From positions 1 to 8,725 of the forward strand of contig CANJYI010000097.1 in assembly GCA_947478975.1 (NCBI GenBank): a DNA stretch of 8,725 nt, written 5' to 3'. Shown here one piece after another: positions 1-8,725 of this stretch; within the stretch, counting starts at the first letter, position 1; each line of letters begins with the position of its first letter. Made by a program: the position numbers and the translations under genes. Source of the DNA: Chthoniobacteraceae bacterium (lineage in GTDB: Bacteria; Verrucomicrobiota; Verrucomicrobiia; Chthoniobacterales; Chthoniobacteraceae). A model generated the notes under the pieces. It saw only the letters and a program-made list of their open reading frames with translations. It searched no databases and had not been told where the DNA came from.

Positions 1-314
1 CGCAGGTGACGCTCATGCGGACGAGTCCCGCGGAGTGTGCAAAGTTGGGCGCGATTCTTGCCGCCAAGGTGAATGCCTACAAGGGGCCGGTCAGCGTGCT
101 GCTGCCGCTGCGGGCGGTGAGCATCATCAGCGCCAAGGGGCAGCCCTTCTACGATCCGAAGGCCGACGCCGCCCTCTTTGAAGCGATCCGGGCCGACCTC
201 AACAAGCGGATTCCCCTCATCGAGATGGACGTGGTCGTCAACGAACCGGTCTTTGCCGAGGCCTGCGCCAGCGAGTTGTTGCGTCTCATGCAGCCGCCGG
301 ACATCCGCAGATGA
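1..314 (+). CDS. Tm-1-like ATP-binding / UPF0261 family protein, 3' end only
   Basis: The reading frame is open from the left edge (first full codon at base 3) to TGA at 312-314, giving the last 103 residues; the true start lies outside the window, so the GTG at base 6 should be read as internal Val. The tail has the typical C-terminal pattern of the UPF0261/Tm-1-like family: 'TLMRTSPAECAKLGAILAAK', then 'GPVSVLLPL', then 'FYDPKADAALFEAI', and a final 'VNEPVFAEA' resembling the family's usual 'INDPxFA' segment. The family is named after the N-terminal domain of tomato Tm-1, which binds tobamovirus replication protein; the bacterial role is not established. The family's common 'PL(K/R)GxS' reads 'PLRAVS' here, a Gly-to-Ala change. 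The last codons (Asp-Ile-Arg-Arg-stop) fall within a short repeat that recurs near the right end of the window, so the C-terminus may have been reshaped by it. Family assignment is firm; function is not. Confidence 0.85.
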   Translation, partial: QVTLMRTSPAECAKLGAILAAKVNAYKGPVSVLLPLRAVSIISAKGQPFYDPKADAALFEAIRADLNKRIPLIEMDVVVNEPVFAEACASELLRLMQPPDIRR

Positions 315-323
315 CGGGCATGT
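303..323 (+). repeat. Copy 1 of a 21-base near-identical direct repeat
   Basis: The segment reads ATCCGCAGATG, then AC, then GGGCATGT. It recurs in the same orientation at 8564-8584 with CT in place of AC, so 19 of 21 bases agree. This copy covers the stop codon of the upstream gene. No open frame or known element explains it. It may belong to a dispersed extragenic repeat family, but two copies cannot prove that. Confidence 0.5.
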
Positions 324-449
324 TCACAGATGTTATTCATAGTTCCCGTTGATCTATTAAATGTGCGAACTCTACGGATGGTTCTCTACGTTAGAGCTTT
401 ATGAGATTAACATGAGAGATCCTGCGAGTTTCCGTTCCTCCATCATCCA
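324..449 (+). promoter_or_regulatory. AT-rich leader with small repeats, probable promoter region for the gene at 450
   Basis: This gap is clearly richer in A and T than the coding DNA around it, as expected for a promoter. It holds a perfect inverted repeat CTCTA-CGT-TAGAG (384-396). The heptamer CTCTACG occurs twice, 14 bases apart (370-376 and 384-390), and ATGAGA occurs twice, 11 bases apart (401-406 and 412-417). Such spacing, near whole helical turns, could suit a dimeric regulator, but this is inference. TTGATC (349-354) and TATTAA (355-360) resemble promoter hexamers, but neither has a well-spaced partner, so I do not assign a -35/-10 pair. There is no Shine-Dalgarno sequence before the ATG at 450; the last 20 bases are pyrimidine-rich. 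Confidence 0.4.
421..434 (+). repeat. 14-base segment matching 8510-8523 in inverted orientation
   Basis: CCTGCGAGTTTCCG here is the exact reverse complement of bases 8510-8523. Both copies are in the noncoding regions near the window ends, each of which also carries one copy of the 21-base repeat. Alone, a 14-base match could arise by chance in a window of this size; its place beside the other shared segment makes it worth noting. Confidence 0.3.
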
Positions 450-1802
450 ATGAAAGTCATTGCACTGCTGAGCGCCTCCGCCCTGGGGGGCTTGTGCCTT
501 GGGTTGGTGCTCGAGTCTGGGCGGACGGGCGAGCGCTTCGCTCTTGGGACGGAAACTCAAGCGGAGCCCAGTGAGTCGTCAGTGGGGCAGTCCAGCGAGG
601 CTCCCGTCGCGGTGGCGCTGCCGGGGCAGGCGGAAGCAGAGAGCTTTTCCAACTTGCCCCCTGAGCACCAAAGCGAGGTGCTTCAACGGTGGGTATCCAA
701 ACGGTCTGCCCTGCGCAGTGGCGGCGACGAGTTGACGATGTTGCGTGCGGTCAAGACGCTCACTTACGAGCAGGCGGCGGCGCTCCTGGAGGGGTTCTCG
801 TCCGCGCCGGCGGGCAAGGGAGATTCGGTGGACTTTGTCCGGGTGGCGCTCAAGGAACGGCTCGCCGCGTTGGATCCAAAGCTTGCGCTAGAGCAGGGGC
901 GGCAACGGGGGGACTCGCAGTTGCGCTCCGCCGCGGTGGTCGCGCTCATGCAGAGAAACGCGGCGGAAGGGCTGCGCGCGGTGGCACAGCTTTCCGAAAA
1001 GGAGCGGGAGGGGGTGTGGGATCTGGCGACGACCTTTACAAAGCCGGGCGGCACCATTCAGGAGCTGACGGCCCTTCTGAAGGAAATGCCCCAGTCGGCC
1101 AAGGTCAGCGCCTTTTCCCTTGGACTGGAGGGGAGCCTCGCCTCACTGGCCGCCCGAAGAATGGCTGCGGATCCCGCAGGGGGGCTTGGAGAACTGCGCC
1201 ATATTGAGGCCGAATTGCTTGCGGCGAAGGGACTGGGCAGCTCGGGTCCGTCCGAACAACAACAGCCGCCGGTCCACCTGATCATGGGGATGCTGATGGA
1301 ACTCCGTTCGCTGTCTCCCGAGGCGGCTCGCACCGTATTTGACGCACTGAGCGAAGGCGAAAAAAGCTCCTTTGTGGTGTCGACGGAGGCGTCGGCCCGT
1401 CTGGTGGAAACGGGGACCGATGCTGCGATTCGGTTTGCAGAAACGCAATCCAATGAGAACTTTGTGAAGGAGGCGGCACGTGGAGTCTGGCAGGCACTGG
1501 CCCAGCAGGACCGGACTTCGGCGCTCCAATGGATTGAGTCCCTCCCGGAGGGTTCTTTTCGCGACGGGGTGCTGGCTTCCGTCATGCGGGAGGCGGCCTT
1601 GCGCACCCGGAGTTTCGGAAATGCGCAGGATGCGTTTCAAGCGGGCGCCGAGTTGCTTTCGAAGAAGACGCAGTTGGATTATTACTCGTTTTTGGTTTCC
1701 AAGAACCCGCTTGCTCCCAGCGAAGTGATTGCCAGTTTGCCACTCTCGGATGCCGACAAACAGGAACTGCGCCGGAGGGCCGCTCCGGTCAAGGTCAAGT
1801 AG
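450..1802 (+). CDS. Membrane-anchored or exported helical-repeat protein of unknown function (450 aa)
   Basis: I do not recognise a named family. Residues about 3-21 (VIALLSASALGGLCLGLVL) form one hydrophobic segment after a single Lys, suggesting a signal peptide or membrane anchor with the body outside the cytoplasm. The Cys in it is preceded by Leu, so it is a poor lipobox. Residues about 22-65 are a linker rich in Glu, Ser, Gly and Ala. The rest is predicted to be helical, with degenerate units; the clearest, at residues 354-379, begins 'DRTSALQWIESLPEGSFRD' and matches the 'DPxAALxWAxSLPxGxxR' style of the next protein. The C-terminus ends 'NPLAPSEVIASLPLSD...' and is basic. ATG at 450 is chosen because it directly precedes the hydrophobic segment; no Shine-Dalgarno sequence is present. 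The next gene starts 32 bases after the stop, so the two are probably co-transcribed. A scaffolding or protein-binding role is a guess from the repeat architecture only. Confidence 0.82.
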   Translation: MKVIALLSASALGGLCLGLVLESGRTGERFALGTETQAEPSESSVGQSSEAPVAVALPGQAEAESFSNLPPEHQSEVLQRWVSKRSALRSGGDELTMLRAVKTLTYEQAAALLEGFSSAPAGKGDSVDFVRVALKERLAALDPKLALEQGRQRGDSQLRSAAVVALMQRNAAEGLRAVAQLSEKEREGVWDLATTFTKPGGTIQELTALLKEMPQSAKVSAFSLGLEGSLASLAARRMAADPAGGLGELRHIEAELLAAKGLGSSGPSEQQQPPVHLIMGMLMELRSLSPEAARTVFDALSEGEKSSFVVSTEASARLVETGTDAAIRFAETQSNENFVKEAARGVWQALAQQDRTSALQWIESLPEGSFRDGVLASVMREAALRTRSFGNAQDAFQAGAELLSKKTQLDYYSFLVSKNPLAPSEVIASLPLSDADKQELRRRAAPVKVK

Positions 1803-1834
1803 CGGGCGTTCATTCTGTTTCGCCTTTTCATTCC

Positions 1835-3127
1835 ATGTCCCCCCGCTTGTTATCCGCACTTTGTTTACTCGCCGCCGGGGCTGGGTTTCTGGGCGCCGGC
1901 CTTTTTAACCGGGGCGTCTTGGAGCCGGTTCGGGGAGCGGTTGGCCAACCGGCGGAGGAAGGTGAGCGGTACTCTCCCGCCGGTGGGGGCTCGCCGGCGG
2001 CTGCATCAGGCGCGGGGCATAGCCAAAGGCGGCTGCAAAGTCTGCGGGAGGCTGCCGGGCTTTCCCCGACAAAGGCAACTGCGGACGTGAAACTTTTGGA
2101 ATCGGTGCTGCAAGCCGCATTGTGGATGTCAGACGCAACCTCTCCGGCGGACGCAAAGCTCGCCTTGATGGAAGCGGTGAACCAGCTGTCTCCCGCGGAG
2201 CTGGCGGAACAGCTTTCGAGGGAGGCTGAAAGCACGAACCTTTTTCGGACCGTCCAAGCGGATTTTGAATACGCAGCGCGCCGGCTTTCGGAAATTGCGC
2301 CAGAGAAGGCCGCCGAACTTTGGCTCAAACGCAAAGGCGGACTCCCCGGCGGCGAGGCACTTCTTACGCCCTGGGCGAACCAGCATCCGGACGCCTTTGT
2401 GGCCTGGAGTTTGGGACTTCCGGCGGATGCACAAAAGGCGGCAGCCGGTGTTCTGGGGGAACTAGCGCGGGGAAATCCGGAGCAGTTTGCCGCGCTTGCT
2501 TCCCAGTTGGCGCAGGCTCCCGGCGGGGTAGCTGGAGCGCGCGGTGCCATTCGGGGGATTTCTCAGGGTGAGGGCAACGCGCAAGACCCCGCCGCTGCGC
2601 TTGCCTACGCCAAAAGCCTCCCCGACGGACCGGTGCGCAGCGCCGCCCTTGCGGAAACCGCCCAGGCCTACGGACTGGACCGCGTCAATCTGGCGGCGAA
2701 TCCCGACGTGCGCGAGGCCCTAGCCGCCCTGGGGCCTGCGGAAGCGCGCAATGTGGGAAAGCAGTTCGCGGCGGCCGCTGACAAGCTGCCCCAGGGCCCG
2801 GTGCGTGAAAGTGCGCTTGCCGCCCAGATCAGCAGCGCAGCCCAGAAGGACCCTCAGTCCGCCGCCAAGAAAGTCGAAGCGCTTTCCGGTTCGGCGGATT
2901 ACCCCGCCGCGGTGCGCGGTTTTGTGGAGGCCACCGCTTCGAAGGATCCGGTCGCGGCCCTTGATTGGGCGTTGAGCATCGGGCCGCAGGGCGGGCAGCG
3001 CTCGGCGGCCCTCGAAAAGGCTGCGGCGGAATATTTCCGCCAAAAACCAAACGAAGCACGCAAGTGGGTCACCTCTGCGTCTCTGAGTGCAGAGGAATAT
3101 TTTCTGCTGACAGGCTTCCGCCGGTGA
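1835..3127 (+). CDS. Second membrane-anchored helical-repeat protein, likely relative of the preceding one (430 aa)
   Basis: The function is unknown. Residues about 4-23 (LLSALCLLAAGAGFLGAGLF) are a hydrophobic export or anchor segment after one Arg, and residues about 24-62 are a Gly/Ala/Pro/Glu-rich linker. The remainder is an alanine-rich helical body with repeated units: 'DPAAALAYAKSLPDGPVRSA' from residue 251, 'LPQGPVRESAL' from residue 318, and 'DPVAALDWALSIGPQGGQRS' from residue 371. These resemble short two-helix repeats of the HEAT/Sel1/TPR type, though I cannot assign a Pfam family by eye. The C-terminus ('KPNEARKWVTSASLSAEEY') aligns loosely with that of the preceding protein ('NPLAPSEVIASLPLSDADK'), supporting common ancestry. 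ATG at 1835 gives a start directly before the hydrophobic segment; the upstream bases are pyrimidine-rich with no Shine-Dalgarno sequence. hemL begins 47 bases after the stop, so read-through into hemL is plausible. Confidence 0.82.
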   Translation: MSPRLLSALCLLAAGAGFLGAGLFNRGVLEPVRGAVGQPAEEGERYSPAGGGSPAAASGAGHSQRRLQSLREAAGLSPTKATADVKLLESVLQAALWMSDATSPADAKLALMEAVNQLSPAELAEQLSREAESTNLFRTVQADFEYAARRLSEIAPEKAAELWLKRKGGLPGGEALLTPWANQHPDAFVAWSLGLPADAQKAAAGVLGELARGNPEQFAALASQLAQAPGGVAGARGAIRGISQGEGNAQDPAAALAYAKSLPDGPVRSAALAETAQAYGLDRVNLAANPDVREALAALGPAEARNVGKQFAAAADKLPQGPVRESALAAQISSAAQKDPQSAAKKVEALSGSADYPAAVRGFVEATASKDPVAALDWALSIGPQGGQRSAALEKAAAEYFRQKPNEARKWVTSASLSAEEYFLLTGFRR

Positions 3128-3174
3128 ATGGCCGTTTTCCTCGGGGCCCGCTCCTGCTAAAGCCTTGCGGCATC

Positions 3175-4461
3175 ATGGAAGCCCACTCCCGTTCCTCCGC
3201 CCTGTTTGCTGAAGCACTCACGTTGATCCCCGGTGGGGTCAACTCTCCGGTCCGCGCGTTCCGCGGCGTGGGAGGGGAGCCGTTTTTTGTGGACCGCGCC
3301 GAGGGCGCCCACATCTGGGACGTCGACGGCCAGCGTTACGTGGACTTTGTCGGCACCTGGGGACCGGCGATTCTCGGACACGCGCCCCGCGTGGTGCGCG
3401 AGGCGATTGCGACGACAGCGGAGCGGGGGGTGAGTTTCGGGATCCCCAACCCGCTGGAGGTTGAGATGGCGCGCACCATTGTGGAATGGGTGCCCAGCAT
3501 CCAGAAGGTGCGCATGGTCAGCAGTGGCACGGAGGCGACGATGTCCTCCATCCGTCTGGCGCGGGGCTTCACCAAGCGGGACAAGTTGGTGAAGTTCGAA
3601 GGGTGTTACCACGGGCATGTGGACTCGCTGCTGGTCAAGGCCGGCAGTGGCGCGCTCACCCACGGAGCGCCAGACAGCGCCGGCGTGCCGGCGGCGCTCG
3701 CGGCTCTGACTCTGACGCTTCCCTACAATGACCCAGAGGCGTTGCGCGCACTTTTCGCCGCGCAGGGGAGCGAAATCGCCGCCGTGATCGTGGAGCCCGT
3801 GCCCGCGAATGCCGGGCTGTACCTGCCCAAGCCTGGTTACCTCGAGTTGATGCGCCAACTCTGTACAGAGCACGGTGCCTTGTTGATTTTTGACGAAGTC
3901 ATGACCGGCTTCCGCCTGGCAAAGGGCGGCTACCAGGAACTGTGTGGCATTGTGCCGGACCTGACGGCCCTGGGCAAAGTCATCGGCGGCGGTTTGCCAG
4001 TCGGGGCTTTTGGCGGGCGCGCCGAAATCATGAACTGCCTTTCCCCGGACGGGCCAGTCTACCAGGCGGGCACCCTTTCGGGCAACCCGCTCGCGCTGGC
4101 CGCCGGTTTGGCGCAGTTGCGCGAGATGGCACGCATCGACGGTTGGAAGCGGCTCGAGGAAACGGGGGCTGCTTTCGAAGCCGGCGTGCGCCGCGCGCTC
4201 AAGGCGACAGGACGCGATTACAACTTCCGCAGGATCGGCTCCATGTTCTGCCTCTATTTCACGGCTGGCGAGGTGCATGACCTGGCCTCGGCGCAGCACA
4301 GCGACAAGGCCGCCTTTGCGCGCTTCTTCCACGGTTGCCGCGAGCGGGGCGTTTATTTTGCCCCGTCTCAGTTTGAGGCGGGGTTCCTCTCCGTAGCGCA
4401 CGATCAGGTGGATTTGGACGAGGTGGAGAAGATCACCACCGAGGTGCTCGCCTCGCTGTAG
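3175..4461 (+). CDS. hemL: Glutamate-1-semialdehyde 2,1-aminomutase (GSAM)
   Basis: This PLP enzyme converts glutamate-1-semialdehyde to 5-aminolevulinate in the cytoplasm, the last step of the C5 route that begins with glutamyl-tRNA reductase (HemA, not in this window). The product is 428 aa, the usual length. The N-terminus 'LIPGGVNSPVRAF' is diagnostic of the family. Visible active-site features are SGTEA at residues 117-121 (cofactor phosphate region), Tyr145 in 'CYHGH', the gate-loop Gly-Ser-Gly at 157-159 in 'KAGSGALTHG', Asp240 in 'FDEVMTGFR' (pyridine nitrogen), the Schiff-base Lys268 in 'ALGKVIGGGLPVGAFGG', and Thr300 in 'QAGTLSGNPLA'. The gate loop and N-terminal motif separate it from ordinary class III aminotransferases. 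The frame is open further upstream to 2965, but that would overlap the previous gene and add an unconserved extension, so ATG at 3175 is preferred. There is no evident Shine-Dalgarno sequence. All key residues are intact. Confidence 0.97.
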   Translation: MEAHSRSSALFAEALTLIPGGVNSPVRAFRGVGGEPFFVDRAEGAHIWDVDGQRYVDFVGTWGPAILGHAPRVVREAIATTAERGVSFGIPNPLEVEMARTIVEWVPSIQKVRMVSSGTEATMSSIRLARGFTKRDKLVKFEGCYHGHVDSLLVKAGSGALTHGAPDSAGVPAALAALTLTLPYNDPEALRALFAAQGSEIAAVIVEPVPANAGLYLPKPGYLELMRQLCTEHGALLIFDEVMTGFRLAKGGYQELCGIVPDLTALGKVIGGGLPVGAFGGRAEIMNCLSPDGPVYQAGTLSGNPLALAAGLAQLREMARIDGWKRLEETGAAFEAGVRRALKATGRDYNFRRIGSMFCLYFTAGEVHDLASAQHSDKAAFARFFHGCRERGVYFAPSQFEAGFLSVAHDQVDLDEVEKITTEVLASL

Positions 4462-4605
4462 GCGCCCCCGTTGACTCAAGGCCCACCGTGGAGTGGACCG
4501 TCGGCAGGCGCCGCGCCCCTCTCCCGGGATCCATCTCCGTATCATGATGCGTGAGTTTGTTCCTTGCCCAGCCCCCCCTCTTCGCGGTTTATTTGTACCC
4601 GACCA
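4462..4605 (+). other. Noncoding hemL-metH spacer; no recognised riboswitch
   Basis: The 144-base spacer is long enough to hold a separate promoter or leader for metH. I looked for cobalamin, SAM and SAH riboswitch cores, which often precede metH genes, and recognised none by eye. TTGACT at 4471-4476 resembles a -35 hexamer but lacks a good -10 partner. ACCGT is repeated 12 bases apart (4485-4489 and 4497-4501), and the palindrome GGCGCC occurs at 4461-4466 and 4507-4512. Neither is followed by a T-run, so no intrinsic terminator for hemL is evident. The last 50 bases are C/T-rich. Confidence 0.35.
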
Positions 4606-8475
<3,870 letters not shown>

Positions 8476-8509
8476 GGCGCGTTCGCTAGTTCAAACCAAA
8501 GTCCGAAAC

Positions 8510-8523
8510 CGGAAACTCGCAGG
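8510..8523 (-). repeat. 14-base segment, inverted copy of 421-434
   Basis: CGGAAACTCGCAGG is the exact reverse complement of 421-434. It lies 35 bases after the metH stop and just before the small CTCCA/TGGAG hairpin. See the entry at 421 for the caution about chance. Confidence 0.3.
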
Positions 8524-8563
8524 TCCTCCAGTGTGGAGAGGTAAACATTTGATTCAGAGGTGT

Positions 8564-8584
8564 ATCCGCAGATGCTGGGCATGT
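8564..8584 (+). repeat. Copy 2 of the 21-base near-identical direct repeat
   Basis: The segment reads ATCCGCAGATG, then CT, then GGGCATGT, agreeing with 303-323 at 19 of 21 bases in the same orientation. This copy is fully noncoding. The sequences flanking the two copies do not visibly match, so the shared core is short and sharply bounded. Confidence 0.5.
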
Positions 8585-8625
8585 AGTCATGCAAAGGAAA
8601 AAGTAGATTGGCGTTGTTTTTCTTC

Positions 8626-8673
8626 TGCCGCAGGCAGGCACTCTTGGGTTCCCCCCAAACGCCTGCCGCGGCA
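8626..8673. repeat. Large GC-rich hairpin I downstream of metH
   Basis: TGCCGC (8626-8631), a bulged A, then GGCAGGC (8633-8639) pair with GCCTGCC (8661-8667) and GCGGCA (8668-8673), giving 13 base pairs with a single bulge. Inside, TTGGG (8644-8648) can pair with CCCAA (8654-8658) around a five-base loop. A T-rich run (8614-8625) precedes the hairpin rather than following it, and on the minus strand the hairpin is followed by an A-rich run, so it is not a canonical intrinsic terminator in either direction. It could stabilise the metH mRNA 3' end or be an extragenic palindrome. Confidence 0.6.
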
Positions 8674-8683
8674 AGCGGTGCGG

Positions 8684-8713
8684 GGTTTGGGGGCGCACAG
8701 CCCCCATCAAACC
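8684..8713. repeat. GC-rich hairpin II downstream of metH
   Basis: GGTTT (8684-8688) and GGGGG (8689-8693) pair with CCCCC (8701-8705) and AAACC (8709-8713), with loop CGCACAG and a three-base ATC bulge. The following AGTTCCTTCC is pyrimidine-rich but not a real U-tract, so terminator activity is uncertain. Its left arm can instead pair with bases inside hairpin I (8652-8660). Confidence 0.5.
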
Positions 8714-8725
8714 AGTTCCTTCCTC

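Larger units (their letters stand above)
8476..8725. other. Noncoding 3' region with repeats and hairpins
   Basis: I see no convincing gene in these 250 bases. A 74-codon minus-strand frame (8486-8710) runs through the hairpins and has no family resemblance. The region holds a small hairpin CTCCA-GTG-TGGAG (8526-8538) just after metH, with no T-run behind it, so it is not a standard terminator. It also holds the two short segments shared with the region around 303-434, an AT-rich stretch at 8592-8625, and two large GC-rich hairpins listed separately. No SD-led start of a downstream gene is visible before the window ends. Confidence 0.5.

Noticed and set aside
450..521. Lipoprotein signal in the 450-aa protein (Cys in 'GGLCLG')
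   Set aside because: The residue before Cys is Leu, where a lipobox needs Gly, Ala or Ser; a plain anchor or signal peptide is more likely.
2965..3174. Upstream extension of hemL to a start at 2965
   Set aside because: It would overlap the preceding gene by more than 160 bases and add about 70 unconserved residues. The ATG at 3175 gives the standard HemL N-terminus and length.
4564..4605. metH start at TTG 4564
   Set aside because: It adds 14 residues not resembling MetH N-termini, and the ATG at 4606 gives a normal short lead into 'RIVLIDGAMGTM'.
8595..8624. AT-rich stem (AGGAAAAA with TTTTTCTT) as a metH terminator
   Set aside because: The stem is almost all A-T pairs with a 14-base loop, and the T-run forms part of the stem instead of following a GC-rich hairpin.
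8486..8710. 74-codon minus-strand frame after metH
   Set aside because: It runs through two strong hairpins and the repeats, has low-complexity Pro/Arg composition, and resembles no protein I know.

Overview
The window comes from a high-GC bacterium, and Verrucomicrobiota is the best guess. I base this on two consecutive alanine-rich, membrane-anchored helical-repeat proteins with 'DPxAALxWAxSLPxGxxRxxAL'-type units, which I associate with that phylum. The absence of Shine-Dalgarno sequences before all four visible starts and the C5 haem pathway (hemL) fit as well. This placement is an inference from protein style, not a database match.

All genes lie on the + strand. Bases 1-314 are the 3' end of a Tm-1-like/UPF0261 gene. 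A comparatively AT-rich gap (315-449) with small direct and inverted repeats follows and probably carries a promoter. Next come two closely spaced genes of unknown function (450-1802 and 1835-3127), both with an N-terminal hydrophobic anchor, a low-complexity linker and a helical-repeat body. They look like diverged relatives. After 47 bases comes hemL (3175-4461, glutamate-1-semialdehyde aminomutase). After a 144-base leader comes metH (4606-8475), a full-length four-module cobalamin-dependent methionine synthase. The last 250 bases are noncoding and hold short repeats and two strong GC-rich hairpins.

The two enzymes are housekeeping genes with their key residues intact. HemL makes 5-aminolevulinate, the precursor of all tetrapyrroles, including the cobalamin that MetH uses. 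That link is real biochemistry, but adjacency alone does not prove co-regulation. The two repeat proteins have no evident tie to either pathway.

I found no convincing new multi-gene system. The least explained items are the paired repeat proteins and short sequences shared by the two noncoding regions at the ends of the window: one near-identical 21-base segment (direct) and one exact 14-base segment (inverted). The third is a 3' hairpin cluster with mutually exclusive pairings.
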